A DNA stretch of 64,000 bases, taken from positions 932,501 through 996,500 of the forward strand of contig NC_057863.1 in assembly GCF_019393635.1 (NCBI RefSeq), in the 5' to 3' direction. A program made the translations under genes and the position numbers. Positions 22,901-31,929 of the stretch are shown one piece after another; position 1 is the first letter of the stretch, and the number at the start of each line of letters is the position of its first letter. The notes under the pieces are model-generated. The model did no database searches. It worked only from the letters and a program-made list of their open reading frames with translations, and was not told the DNA's origin. Source of the DNA: Dromiciops gliroides (Eukaryota > Chordata > Mammalia > Microbiotheria > Microbiotheriidae).

Positions 22901-25900
22901 AGCCCTCCCAAGGCTCCAAGTCTGCTCACAGACTGCAGGGAGTAGCCAGAAAGCTCCACAAAATGTGATTTCCCTCAGACAACTGCAGATCTCCAAGGTT
23001 TCTGGCCACATTATCTGTCACCTGGAGCTGTGCCCCTCCCACATACCAAACCTGATGGGAAGGGAGCAGTCATACTTTAAGGATAGTGCCAATGCCAAGA
23101 CACCTATGATCCAAGCAACCCAGGGGATCTAGGAAGAGAGACCTGCACAAGAGACCAAGGATGCTAGCCCACAACAAGAAGGCTCACAGCCTTAAAGCAA
23201 AGAACAGGTGTTGGGTTGGGAAGGAGAGGAGACTTGGAAGCCCCTTCCAGCTATTAGATAGAACTCTAGGGTGGCATGGCATCTGCCATGGAAGCCTCAT
23301 GGGCAATTATGAGGCAGGTCCAATCTCCCATTTGGAGCAATGGGTGGCCAAGCTGGTTTCACTCTGAGATAGCCAGCCTCCACCAACAACCACCCTTGCT
23401 CCTACTGGCTCCTTCAAAGAAATGATTAGGGGGCAGCTAGGTGGCGCAGTGGATAGAGCACCGGCCCTGGAGTCAGGAGTACCTGAGTTCAAATCCCGCC
23501 TCAGACACTTAACACTTATTAGCTGTGTGACCCTGGGCAAGTCACTTAACCCCAATTGCCTCACTAAAAAACAAAAACAAAACCAAAACAAAACAAAGAA
23601 ATGATTAGTCCTGCCCAGAACTGGCCCCTTGTCCAAGCAGGTCAGAGAGGAGGAGAGCCTGTAGGAAGGCCACTTCTCCTTTGCCCCTCAGATGGAAGAG
23701 GCAGGATTAGGATCAGAGAAGGTAGAAAGAGGGACTGGTCAAACCCTGCTTTTCTGAGTCCAGCCTGGAAATGGACCAATGATCCTCAATCCTGCAAGCC
23801 AGGGCTCACCTTGGAGGTCTTTTTCATCCTTATCCGAGAGCTCTATGCTAGACGGGGAAAATTCGTCATCCTTGTCTGTCAACTTCAGCTGGTCCAGCAC
23901 AGCCTGGACAATGGGCACCATCATGGCTGTTGTGGCTGTGTTACTGATCCACATGGACAAGAAGGCTGTGATGCACATGAAGCCCAGCATCAGGCTGCAG
24001 GGAGAGTTCAGAGCAAGAGTCAGCCTCCTACCTACCATGGGCACTGAGGGCGGGCTCTCCCTTGAGAGAACTTGGGCTTCACTCCCAGGTAGTTCTACCC
24101 TCACCGCCTGCCCATCCCCACTGGCCTCTCCTGCCAGCTTTCCCAAGGGGCCCCTCAGGAGGCCTAAGCTCCTGGTTATCAGACTTAGTGGGAGAGCCCT
24201 GGGCCCAGAGGAGTGGCCCCCCATTTTACTCCCTGTTCTGCCACTTCCTCCTTGGGGGACCTTGGGCCCATCCCTGCCCCTTCATGGGCCTCCATCTCCT
24301 CCTTGTCAAGTCTGTTCTCACATGTGTCTGAGCCCCTGCTGGTCCCCCTCAGAGATAATAGGGAGAGAAGAGCAGGGCACGCACAGGCCTGGGGAGATGC
24401 CAACCAGGAGGAGGGTGCGCAGGGCAATCCTTTTGTGCACATTCCAATGTTCCACAGCCACAGCAACGATCAGGCCCCCCAGGAAAAGCACCGTGGTGTC
24501 CTTCATGTACTGTAAACACACCTGAGGGATGAGCAGAAACAGCCTTCTGTGTGTCTGGTGTCTGCCTGCTTATCTGTCTGCCTGTCTGTGAGTCTGACTT
24601 CCTGTTTCTGCCTGTCTGTGGGTCTGTCTGTCTGCCTGTCTGTGAGTCTGACTTCCTGTTTCTGCCTGTCTGTGGGTCTGTCTGTCTGCCTGTCTGTGAG
24701 TCTGACTTCCTGTGTCTGCCCATCTGTGGGTCTGTCTGTCTGCCTGTGAGTCTGACTTCCTGTGTCTGCCCGTTTGTGGGTCTGTCTGTGTCTGTCTCTG
24801 CTTGTTTATGTCTGTCTGAGGCTGTCTTCCTGTCTGTATCTGTCTGCCTGCCTGTCTGTCACTCTATCTTACACCCAGCCCAGGGACAGGGTTGACACTT
24901 CTGCCAGGAGAGCAGCAGCTCTACACAAAACCCCTGGAATTCTTGTGTGAAGGGCCTGATGCTGCCATCTGAGTGACCTTCTACCACTCAGAGCCTTGGT
25001 TTGCTCATCTAGAGAGTGGAGATGATAAGTGTGAATGTCCCTATTTCTGAGGATGCAGTAAGACAAGAGATGCATAGGAAGCCCCCTCTGGGGCCAGTTG
25101 CAAAGAAGACACAACAGGCAGTTTGGTGGGAAACTCCCATTAATAAGCCCAAATGGAAAAGTTCCCTCTGTCTGGAGCAGGCCATTGGGGCAGGAGTGTC
25201 AGCAAGGCCCTCAAGAAGGCAAAGACCCTCTAATTGGACTTACCTGCTTAGAGTCCAGGACTTTGAGCAAAGGGAACAGCAAAATAGGGAGGAGGGATGT
25301 CACAGGCAAGGGGATGACCTCCGTGCACCAGTACACAGCCATGAGGAGGATGACATAGGTACAGTTGGCGCGCTGCAACAGAAGCCAAACTGGGGGTCAG
25401 GCAGCAGCCCCCCACAGCTGCCCCGGGGGAGGCCTGCTATGCTTGTGGCCAAGCCTCCCCCTTCAGAACAAAATCCAACACTGGGAGAATCCACTGAATG
25501 CCCAGAGGAGCATCTTTACAGTGCCAGAAAAAGGTGGGCTCCCCAGGTAACAAAAGAACCAAGACTGTCAGGAGGGAGTGCTGTGAACAGACAAGTCCAA
25601 AGGAACTGGATCGCTGTCAAAAATGACCCTGGCTCTCCCTCCTCTCCCCTCTTCTCAGGAGATACAGCTGTAGGGCCAACCTATGGCAAAGGAGGAAAAG
25701 GCGAGAACTGCCCAATCACACCTTCCATCTGTTGCTGAAGGCAAGAAGATGAACAACCAGGAAGAAAGAAAGATAGGACCAATGATTCACAGGAAGTGAA
25801 ACATCATAACAATGCCTGGCATTTACATAGACAGCACATTAAGGTTTGCAAGGTATATTATACATTTCTTACTTGATTCTTATAATAACCCCAGAAAGTT

Positions 25901-28576
25901 AATGTGATTATTTCCATTTTATGAATGAGAAAACTGAAGCAAACTGAGGTTAAGTGACTTGCCCAGGGTCACACAGCTAGTGTCTGAGGCAGGATTCAAA
26001 CTCAGGTATTCCTGACTCCAACTTTCTGACTCCAGTGCTTTCTGAGATGCCCCCTAGCAGCAAACATAAGAGTCCTGGTTCTGGGTCTGAGGGATCAAAA
26101 GCAGCTTTGGCATCTCCCTCCCTGGGCCTCATTTTCTTCCTCTGTAAAATGAAAAGACTGAACTACATGGCTTCTACAGTCCATCCACACACACCCTCCT
26201 TGAGCTAGGATCCTATCCATAAGAAGCCAACAATAAAATCCAGGCCCTCGGGTGCTCCCTCCCCTGCCCCAAAAGGACAGACAACAATGCAAGAGGGCTA
26301 GCTAGAGACCCTAAGGCCAGCTTTCCCAGTTATCTCAGATGAGACTGGATGGGATGAGACTAGTGACCAGAAATGACTCTGGAAAAGGAATCAAAATGTG
26401 GACTAGGGAGGGGAGGGGGGGGGGGTGGTTAGCAACTGTGTATTAAAAGGATATCTCTGGGGCAGCTAGGTGGCAATGGATAGAGCACCAGCCCTGGAGT
26501 CAGGAGTACCTGAGTTCAAATCCAGCCTCAGACACTTAACACTTACTGGCTGTGTGACCCTGGGCAAGTCACTTAACCCCAATTGCCTCACTAAAAAAAA
26601 AAAAAAAAAGGATATCTCATTTGGGGAAATCCAAGCATCAGATCAGGGACACACAGTGGAGAACAGCTGGGCAAGGATACGGGAAACAAAACAGAAGTCC
26701 TGTATCCAAACCACCCAGACAGAAGACACTAGATGAGCATCTTGGGAGGCAGCTCACGGAGCTGCAATGGATGTGCCCTAATGACGAGGGGTTTCAATCA
26801 GCTGACATCTGAGAGAGCAGAATAGCCAATGTTTGGGGCTGAACTCGATCATTCCATCCTTCAGGAGGTGGAGAAAACATTGAGATTGCCTGGCATTGCC
26901 ATTCAGGAAGTGTTACTAATGGGGAGAAGTTCATAGGAACCTGAAGAGTATAGCAGGGACTAGCCTGACATGATCCCCACCTCTAGGGTGACCACACCTT
27001 CTCTCATGTACTCACTAGATGCCAAGCACTCTGCTGGGAGCTGGGTGATGGGGCAGGGGGGCAGATGCCTGATAGCTGGTAGCCACATTGGGGAGGGCTT
27101 CCCAGAGCCTTGGAGGAGGGAGGAGGAATTTTTCCCATTGAAGGGACAGCCTGAGATGCCAAGTAGCCACATGGATAGAATTCTTTCTATGAGAGATAGA
27201 CCTCAAGGGGGATGAGGAATTGGACCCCAACTCCTGTTTATGAACTAACAAGCATGAAGGTTTCACTCCCAAGTGATGGGGTCAGGGGAATGTGCCAGCT
27301 CCCCCTTAACACAATTTGTGGCAGGCAGGCAGGCTCAGATGATTGGGGCTGGGGGCAGTGGTTCAGAGTAGCTGCCTGGTCCCAGGTTGCCATAATACCC
27401 ATTCCCAGGGACCTCAGAAGCACCCTCCCCTCAGCACCTCCATGACCAGCCCATGTTGGGCTCTGCCCTGCTTGAGCTCAGAGCAGGTTGGGTCCTGCTG
27501 GGGCAAGGATTTCTGTCTAGGCCTGGTGGCTCCCCACTCCTCTCTCCAGACAGGCTGACAAATAGGGACCAAGGAACAAGGAAGAAGTAGAGATAAATGC
27601 CCCCAGAGGAGGGGAGCAGGACTGGGTGTGCCCGTGTGTGCCAGGGTGCACAGTGATGTGTGTGTACATGTTTGTGTACAATCATGTTGCAGACAGTGCA
27701 TATGTGTGTGTGTGTGTGCCCACTGTGCATGCTGGGTACACCTGCAGAGATACTGAAGTAAGCAAGGGAACAGGGAAAAGCAGGATACCCCAGTTGGGAT
27801 GGGGAGGAAGGGTCAGAAGTGCATAAAAATGCAACATCCCAATGATCTCAAAGGCATCATCCCAAAGTGCCTCTGATCAGAGGCACTGTCCAGATTGGCT
27901 CTGGAATTTACATATTCCAGGACCCAGGTGGGCTCTGCTGAGTCAGCACATATTGCTGGGGTATCCTCCTTTGGGGAAAAGAGGGCATGGACATGGAAAT
28001 GCAGGCAGTCCCAGTCAGCCAAGCTGAGGGAGCATGGCTACAAAGAAACCCAAAGAAAGGGCAAGCAGGTGAGGTCTGAGGATTCTGGGAGGCCAAGCCA
28101 CAGATGAGTAGACCCCCATCTGTGAGGCTGCCTGGGCCATGGAGGCAGGCCCCAGAAAACCCCAGGTGGAGGTGGGCATGGAGGAGAGCCCAGAACATTG
28201 GGCAGTGGGGGGAATCCAGCTGGAGAAGCCCAAGGGGGCAAGGGGCCCCAAATCATATCATTCATGCCATTTCACACAGCATTTCTGAAGCACTTCTACA
28301 GGATAGACACAGAGACCAAGCCAAGTCAGTCCCTGCCCTCCAAGAGCACTTGTTTGAGGTTCAGCATGAACCCAGAGCAATTTACTTGGGCCTCCCTCAT
28401 GTCTAGGCAGTGAAAGGGAGGGATCCCACTGTTCCAGAGGTCCCCTCCCACTGCTGGCAGTCCAGGAAGGCTGCACAGACTGGTGGAGAAGCCTGGCCAG
28501 CCTCTCCCTTTCCATTAGGCACACAAGTCTCACCACAACAGGGGACCCAGTTAATGTTAGTAAGAATTCTATGGAG

Positions 28577-28624
<48 letters not shown>

Positions 28625-29777
28625 GCCTGCTACTGCTGGGGTGGTGCTAGTTCCCCTTTCCTTATTCAGTTAGAAACCATGAGTTGGTGAGCAGCAGCTG
28701 GACGCCCGGCCCTGGCTGGACGCTTCCCAAACGTGCCCCTGGTCACCCCAAAGCTCAGCGCAGAGCTCCATCGGCCCTGGACCCAGTCATGTAATACCCA
28801 AGTTATCACACAGGTGCAGAACTCCAGAGATCATAGCCATCACCCCTGGGCTCCTCGGGGTGGCAGGGCATACATACAGGACAGCTCCTGGACCCCACTG
28901 GTGCCCTACCAAAGAAGGGATGACAGAGTAAGGAAGAGGAGCTGCGGCTGCATTCTGCTTAGGGGCAGGGGGAGGGAGGAGAGCGGGCAGCTGCTAGGAG
29001 CTGGTCGAGGAGGGGCATCTTCGGGAGGCAGAGGCAAGAGCAGAATAGATACCCTGCCAGACAGCTCCGACCCCCCAGTATTGGACAGCTCTTGGGGGCG
29101 TGGCCAAATTCCGAAAGCGAGCTCAGACTAAAGGCTATTTGGCTAGTCCCAGGCCTCTCCTTTCCTTCCGGAGGGGCCACCACCAGGGGCGCGCAAGACA
29201 GCTCTAAGTTTAGGGCCCCAGGCTCAGTGGAGGGAGGAGTGCTCTGGGGTCCATCCCCCAAGGAGATGCAGCGTCCTCAAGGTGTCTCGGACCCCGTAGC
29301 TAGGCTCCGAGCTCAGCAGGCCAGAGCAGCCCCAAAGCTGCCCAAGGGTAAGAGTGAGCAAGGGAGAGCAAGCAAAGGATGGGGAAGAAAGGGGAGACAA
29401 TGGGGCAGCTAGAGCACCGGCCCTGGAGTCAGGAGTACCTGAGTTCAAATCCGGCCTCAGACACTTAACACTTACTAGCTGTGTGACCCTGGGCAAGTCA
29501 CTTAACCCCAATTGCCTCACTTAAAAAAAAGGGGGGGGGGACAGGAGAGGAAAAAAAAGAGAAAAACAGAGACACCCACAGAGAGAATGAGACAGAGAGG
29601 GAGGAGAAAGGGCAAGAAGAAGGAGGAAGAGGAAGAAGAGGAAGAGGAGGAAGAGGAAGAGAGGGATGTGAGAGACAGAGAGGAGATAGAGAAAGAGACA
29701 AAAACAGACACCCACAGAGAGAATGAGACGGAGACAGGGAGGGGGGAGAAAGGAAGAGGGAGAGAGGGGGAGAAAGA

Positions 29778-29845
<68 letters not shown>

Positions 29846-30675
29846 GGAAAGGAAAAGGGAGAGGGCAGAGGGAGAAAGCAGAAAGCCAAAGCACCAGGGA
29901 ACTCCGAAGTGCGGAGGCAAGGCGCCACCTAGGCCAGAATCCCAGTATCTGAGGCATCACCCAAAAGGAACAGAGCACCGCTCAGCCTCCGCTAGCAGCC
30001 CGCCCCGCACCAGTCCCTGCTGCTGCTGGGAGGGGGCAGCTCAGAATTGCAAGCGAGTCCCTTGGCTTTCCTTATTATCCTGATCCCAAGCCTAGAGGCG
30101 ATACTCTTGGCTTTCACCCAAGGCTTCTATGTGCTGTCCTTTTAAAAAGGATCATTGCTGCCCTTGCTCCCCTGGTCCTGTCCCTGGTCCTGTCCCTGGT
30201 CCTGTCCCTGGTCCTGTCCCAGGTCCTGTCCGCTCCGCGCCGCCCGCTCCTAACGGGCCAGGGGTTCACTCACTAGGCTCTCTTCCTGTCCCGGGCCCTG
30301 TCCCCAGTCCCTAAAGCGGTCCCAGCCCGTCCTGATCTCCGCTATCCTAGCCAGAAGCCTTGCCTCTGCCTCTATCCCTAACCCCGGCCCAGCTCCGGGT
30401 TCAAAGCATGGCACAACGCACATCAGTCAGCCGGCATTTATTCAACACCTGCAGTGTGCTGAGCCCCAGCTTCTCGCCCGAGCCCTAGTTGCGTTCCCGT
30501 TTGGTGTCCGCACCCCAAGCGCCGCGCTATCCCAACCCCGGTCTTAGCCCCCGGCCCGGGGCCCCAACTTCACCTTGGACTTGGCGATCACCACGATGGG
30601 TAGCAGCAGCAAGGGGGTCAAGACCAGGACCAGGAAAGACTTAAACTTCTTCAAGCAGCTCCCGACCGAAGCCAT
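7806..30675 (-). CDS. SLC13A5: SLC13A5, sodium-coupled citrate transporter (NaCT), 12 coding exons
   Basis: SLC13A5 carries citrate into liver, brain and other cells together with sodium across the plasma membrane. Joining the 12 GT-AG exons gives 570 residues (human 568) with no internal stop. The start ATG has A at -3 and G at +4. Residues 1-34 form the first membrane segment. Other landmarks are WCTEVIPL in exon 2, [14 protein letters not shown] in exon 3, the first sodium/substrate motif SNT at 140-142, TLTGTGPN around 223-230, [11 protein letters not shown] around 407-417, the second SN motif at 464-465, and F500. The C-terminal sequon NAT sits at 562, matching the human glycosylation site. 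Family identity rests on my memory of human NaCT. SLC13A2 is the main alternative, but the sequence is closer to NaCT and XAF1 is the neighbour, as in human. No break in the gene was seen. Confidence 0.97.
8385..8500 (+). repeat. L2-type LINE 3' end
   Basis: Reads CCTTGAGGGCAGGGATTGTC, then a GCACATAGTGAGTGCTTCAT-type tail and a short ATTC tetranucleotide run. This is the usual terminal segment of mammalian L2-like LINEs. It is short and diverged. Confidence 0.6.
9357..9624 (+). mobile_element. tRNA-derived marsupial SINE, long 3' body version
   Basis: The head GGGGCAGCTAGCTGGTGCAG and the tRNA-like half match the other SINEs here. The sequence then continues into a non-tRNA body (CATCTCCAGTTTTCCTGAT ... 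GACATCACCTAGAGAATGAA) ending ATAAACAACAA. Diverged, so likely old. Confidence 0.75.
9771..9908 (-). mobile_element. tRNA-derived marsupial SINE
   Basis: A reverse-orientation copy: T-rich start (its A tail), GTCACACAGCTAG, inverted B box region GGATTTGAACTC, and the head read backwards as GCCACCTAGCTGCCCC. TGCTATCT flanks both ends as a target-site duplication. Confidence 0.88.
9985..10227 (-). mobile_element. MAR1-type SINE
   Basis: Has the RTE-like tail GAGATACTGGAGTGGTTTG and CATTTCCTTCTCCAGC, followed by the tRNA-like half GGTCACACAGCTAGTAAGTG and the terminal CCACCTAGTTGCCCC. This is the arrangement of marsupial MAR1 elements, here in reverse orientation. Confidence 0.8.
11530..12840 (+). 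mobile_element. ORF2-deleted L1 derivative, interrupted by a SINE
   Basis: The left part (to about 11825) matches the L1 inter-ORF spacer, ending TAATAACTGTGAC where ORF2 would begin in the longer L1 of this window. It then jumps to the last ~1 kb of ORF2 (ctgataaaggcctcatttt, caatttggaactatg, atgcataccctttgac) and on to the 3' UTR (CATGACTAATATGGAAATG, GGGAGAGAGAGAATTTGG). A SINE splits it near 12 kb. The coding remains are disrupted. Confidence 0.7.
12000..12151 (-). mobile_element. tRNA-derived marsupial SINE inside an L1 derivative
   Basis: A reverse copy with CAGGGCAATGGGGGTTAAG at its tail end and CAGCACCTAGCTGCACCCC at its head end. It belongs to the GATTCAGG/CTTGACACTT subfamily, judged by AGTGTCAAGTGT and TGAATCCAGG in reverse. 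Confidence 0.82.
13251..13345 (+). mobile_element. 5'-truncated SINE with target-site duplication
   Basis: Only the 3' half of the SINE is present (ACACTTAACACTTACTAGCT to CCTCACTTAAAAA). AATCTCAGTCTA flanks it on both sides, so this short piece looks like a separate insertion and not an eroded full copy. Confidence 0.75.
14183..14330 (-). mobile_element. tRNA-derived marsupial SINE
   Basis: A full reverse copy flanked by a perfect 15-bp duplication ATACCCCTTCTACTT (14168-14182 and 14331-14345). It lies about 290 bp downstream of SLC13A5 exon 11 in the transcription direction. Confidence 0.92.
14616..14753 (-). CDS. SLC13A5: SLC13A5 coding exon 11
   Basis: Residues 480-525, phase 0 at both ends. 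It contains [32 protein letters not shown] and [11 protein letters not shown]500 and the PVATPPNA signature, both conserved across the family, are intact. Acceptor TTTTCCCAG, donor GTAATG. Confidence 0.96.
14754..16498 (-). other. SLC13A5: SLC13A5 intron 10
   Basis: Unique-looking intronic sequence of 1.7 kb. No repeat family, extra exon or RNA gene was recognised. Confidence 0.6.
16499..16660 (-). CDS. SLC13A5: SLC13A5 coding exon 10
   Basis: Residues 426-479, phase 0 at both ends. It reads [15 protein letters not shown] and later [20 protein letters not shown], which holds the second SN motif of the sodium/citrate site (N465). As I recall it, the human stretch is TECTSNVATTT, so three residues next to the motif differ. 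Confidence 0.96.
17502..17620 (-). CDS. SLC13A5: SLC13A5 coding exon 9
   Basis: Completes codon 386 and encodes up to residue 425. It contains [20 protein letters not shown] and [17 protein letters not shown], the glycine-rich segment near the substrate (G409). Acceptor TTATTTCAG, donor GTAACT. Confidence 0.96.
17781..17881 (-). CDS. SLC13A5: SLC13A5 coding exon 8
   Basis: Completes codon 352, encodes residues 353-385 and ends in phase 1. It reads [20 protein letters not shown] and then [11 protein letters not shown], a membrane segment followed by a cytoplasmic loop. Acceptor TTCTCTAG, donor GTAAAG. Confidence 0.96.
17882..20113 (-). other. SLC13A5: SLC13A5 intron 7
   Basis: A 2.2-kb intron of unique-looking sequence. 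The open frames on the plus strand show no domain that I recognise, and no clear repeat copy was seen. Confidence 0.55.
20114..20329 (-). CDS. SLC13A5: SLC13A5 coding exon 7
   Basis: Completes codon 280 (N) and runs to a split codon 352. It contains FKRNIGIG, the charged loop [37 protein letters not shown] and RDPGFIPGW. The acceptor CCAAAG/TTTTAAAAG was chosen over a nearby second AG because only it restores FKR in frame with exon 6. Confidence 0.94.
20636..20758 (-). CDS. SLC13A5: SLC13A5 coding exon 6
   Basis: Residues 239-280, both boundaries split codons. It reads [34 protein letters not shown] and CMFLGT, and holds a hydrophobic membrane segment. Acceptor CTCCTCCAG, donor GTAAGTG. Confidence 0.96.
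21370..22380 (+). mobile_element. L1 LINE 3' fragment with pyrimidine-rich repeat
   Basis: Starts within the last kilobase of ORF2 (AAGTTTTGCACAAATAAAAC, TCTGACAAAGGCCTCATTTC, ACCAGCAATACCACTGC-like text) and passes into the 3' UTR. A CCTT/CTTT-rich stretch (about 22070-22170) replaces the usual T-rich part of the 3' UTR. It ends with the TTTTAACATGTAATTGG segment. Diverged, with disrupted frames. Confidence 0.78.
22694..22856 (-). CDS. SLC13A5: SLC13A5 coding exon 5
   Basis: Residues 185-239. It starts with a charged cytoplasmic loop ([17 protein letters not shown]) and continues [20 protein letters not shown] and [13 protein letters not shown]228 is kept, and position 231 is isoleucine where I recall valine in human. 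Acceptor CCTTTCCAG, donor GTAAGTC. Confidence 0.96.
23430..23594 (+). mobile_element. tRNA-derived marsupial SINE, well preserved
   Basis: A full-length copy with head GGGGGCAGCTAGGTGGCGCA, intact B box GTTCAAATCC and a tail made of AAAAC units. It is flanked by a perfect 14-bp duplication AAAGAAATGATTAG (23416-23429 and 23595-23608). It lies in SLC13A5 intron 4 and looks young. Confidence 0.95.
23810..23994 (-). CDS. SLC13A5: SLC13A5 coding exon 4
   Basis: Completes codon 123 and runs to a phase-1 end at codon 185. It contains [20 protein letters not shown], with the SNT sodium/citrate motif at 140-142, then [16 protein letters not shown] and an acidic loop ([19 protein letters not shown]). 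Acceptor TCCCTGCAG, donor GTGAGC. Confidence 0.97.
24385..24521 (-). CDS. SLC13A5: SLC13A5 coding exon 3
   Basis: Residues 78-123. It reads [40 protein letters not shown] and GISPG, matching the NaCT re-entrant region. Donor GTGCGT leaves a split CT/C leucine codon. The acceptor lies about 20 bp from a minisatellite. Confidence 0.96.
24541..24870. repeat. 54-bp minisatellite built of CTGT/CTGC units
   Basis: GAGTCTGACTTCCTG recurs at 24590, 24644, 24698 and 24748, giving periods of 54, 54 and 50 bp. Each unit is itself a CTGTCTGCC-type tetranucleotide array. It lies in SLC13A5 intron 2, immediately upstream of the exon 3 acceptor in the gene's direction. Confidence 0.9.
25244..25372 (-). CDS. 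SLC13A5: SLC13A5 coding exon 2
   Basis: Residues 35-77, exactly 43 codons in phase 0. It reads [36 protein letters not shown] and KVLDSKQ, the second and third membrane segments with the conserved WCTE motif. Acceptor CTGTTGCAG, donor GTAAGTC. Confidence 0.96.
25800..26056 (-). repeat. MIR/THER1-type SINE
   Basis: Contains the MIR core in reverse: TTTTATGAATGAGAAAACTG, GAGGTTAAGTGACTTGCCCA, GGGTCACACAGCTAGT and GGATTCAAACTCAGG. It is diverged and has no A tail, as expected of an ancient copy. Confidence 0.65.
26458..26608 (+). mobile_element. tRNA-derived marsupial SINE
   Basis: A forward copy of the GAGTCAGGAGTACC / CACTTAACACTT subfamily. It has a small deletion in the head (GGTGGCAATGG) and an 18-base A tail. 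AAAAGGATATCTC flanks both sides. It lies in SLC13A5 intron 1. Confidence 0.92.
28579..28620. repeat. (CA)n microsatellite
   Basis: About 21 uninterrupted CA units in SLC13A5 intron 1, ending in CACGCAC. Confidence 0.95.
29401..29530 (+). mobile_element. tRNA-derived marsupial SINE with head deletion
   Basis: The head joins GGGGCAGCTA directly to GAGCACCGGCCCTGG, so about 15 bases (the GGTGGCGCAGTGGAT part) are missing. The rest follows the GAGTCAGGAGTACC subfamily and ends with a short A tail running into Gs. Confidence 0.85.
29531..29880. repeat. Polypurine tract with (GA)n and GGAAGA repeats
   Basis: About 350 bp of almost pure purines on the plus strand. It includes GAGGAAGAAGAGGAAGAG-type units, ACACCCACAGAGAGAATGAG repeated twice, and a (GA) run of some 30 units (about 29780-29843). 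It lies roughly 0.7-1.1 kb inside the SLC13A5 transcript from exon 1. Confidence 0.9.
30170..30235. repeat. 12-bp minisatellite
   Basis: The unit CCTGTCCCTGGT is repeated about five times with small changes in the last copy. It sits in SLC13A5 intron 1 near exon 1, inside the GC-rich promoter block. Confidence 0.85.
30574..30675 (-). CDS. SLC13A5: SLC13A5 coding exon 1 (start codon)
   Basis: Residues 1-34: [20 protein letters not shown], then [14 protein letters not shown]. It is a short basic N-terminus and the first hydrophobic segment, of the same length as human exon 1. The ATG has A at -3 and G at +4. Donor GTGAAG, phase 0. Confidence 0.95.
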
Positions 30676-31231
30676 CTTCCGTTGGAAGAGAGAGAGCCAG
30701 GAGGGGGAGGGAAAGCTTCGGGCGCCGCCGCCTTAAGTAGAGCCTACGGGGTGGGGTGGGGGGTGGGGGCCGGGGCCCCTTGAGGGGTGGACAGGGGGAA
30801 GAAATTCCCTCCCTCTCCGCTCCTGCCCAGTCCGGCCCCTCCCCCCCCCAACCTTTGGTTCCTCCCTCCCTGCCCCCCCCAACCTGGTCCGTGCCGAGCG
30901 TCTGAATGGGGGAGGGGCTCCCTCCTCTGTCCTCCAAGTCTCTGGCCCTTCCCCAGACCCTGTCCCTCCTCCTATAATGGGACAGAGCCCGGAGGGAGCG
31001 GCCCCTGTTACACCCTCTCGCCCCCAGTGGGAGGCTCGCCCGCGGGATCCGCCTCTGAGCTCAGCTCCTACCCTCACCCAAGGAGAGGTAGGAAGGAAGA
31101 GAGGACCAAGGAGGGGGCCGGGAGGTGCCACGCAGCAGAATCCAACTTTCTGTAGCAGAATTCCCGCGCTGTCCCGAAGAAGCAGTAACGGACACTAACG
31201 CTCCCCCCCCCCCCCGCCCCGCCCCAACACT

Positions 31232-31276
<45 letters not shown>

Positions 31277-31450
31277 CACGAGGCTCTTTCCGTCTGCCTC
31301 CACACTCCCGTGCTCTGGTACAGACCCCTGGTCCCCGCCTGGCAAGTTTGTCCCCTCCCCCCACTCCCGGTCCCTGCCTCTCCTTCCCAGAACCGGACGG
31401 GGCCTCGGACGAACTCCCAATCTGCTAGCCCTTGACAAATGGTCATCAAG
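30676..31450 (-). promoter_or_regulatory. SLC13A5: SLC13A5 promoter side, GC-rich with CpGs
   Basis: Directly upstream of the start codon on the gene's strand. It is GC-rich, with GGCGGCGGCGCC next to the 5' end and more CpGs than most of the window. A weak TATA-like CTACTTAAGG lies at 30731-30740. Long C and G runs and a CA array (31236-31274) interrupt it. The transcription start cannot be set from sequence alone. Confidence 0.5.
31236..31274. repeat. (CA)n microsatellite
   Basis: About 18-19 CA units upstream of SLC13A5, preceded by a C-rich run. Confidence 0.93.
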
Positions 31451-31929
31451 CCTCGGACCAAAGACCGGGGTTGGGGGGCGGAGGAAGGGGAACTCCCAAC
31501 CTGAGGGGTACTCTGGGCCAGCCTGGGTCTCCACACCTCATTCTTCTCTAACCCTCTGTTCCTTCCCCACGCTGATGCCTGCGCCGGTCCCTTTTCCCCG
31601 ACACCCCGAATAGACTCCAGCTTCCTACTCCTGTGTCCTCTCCTCCTGCCTGCGCATGGCCTTCAGGACACTGCCCTTGCCTCCCTCCCTTCTCTCTTGC
31701 GCCCTGTGCCTCTACCTCGGCGGACTTCCCCGTGTTCCTTGCCCAGACCTATGCGCTCATCCTTTCTCCCTTCATGGAAAGGCAGCCAGGCGGGAATCCC
31801 CCTCCCCTGAACCCCAGCCCCAAGCCCGGCCAAACTCGGTCAGCTCTTCTCCCAGACGCCCACCCCTGGACACACATACATGCAGAGACCTCGATGGCAG
31901 CAGCCAGGACTAGGGAGGTGACAGTTTCT

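Larger units (their letters stand above)
25373..30573 (-). other. SLC13A5: SLC13A5 intron 1
   Basis: A 5.2-kb intron. It holds a MIR-like copy, two SINEs, CA and GA arrays and a purine-rich tract (listed separately). From about 26.6 to 28.5 kb I see mostly unique sequence with a short TG run near 27690. No further exon was recognised. Confidence 0.65.

Noticed and set aside
23440-23530. Possible tRNA gene (GTTCAAATCC B box)
   Set aside because: It is the tRNA-like head of the SINE, present in many copies without a full cloverleaf or anticodon arm.
23779-24525. 248-codon plus-strand frame
   Set aside because: It is the antisense of SLC13A5 exons 3 and 4 and the intron between them.
24349-24723. 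Frame with repeated [18 protein letters not shown] units
   Set aside because: It is the minisatellite in SLC13A5 intron 2 read on the minus strand, running into the real exon 3.
27410-27730. Overlapping frames with Cys/His-rich text ([20 protein letters not shown])
   Set aside because: They are produced by TG/CA-rich sequence in SLC13A5 intron 1, with no matching spacing to a zinc finger family.
28403-28623. Val-Cys repeat protein
   Set aside because: It is the CA microsatellite read on the minus strand.
29498-29978. Long open frames on both strands rich in Arg-Glu or Ser-Leu
   Set aside because: They come from the GA and GGAAGA arrays, which stay open in several frames at once. No protein motif is present.
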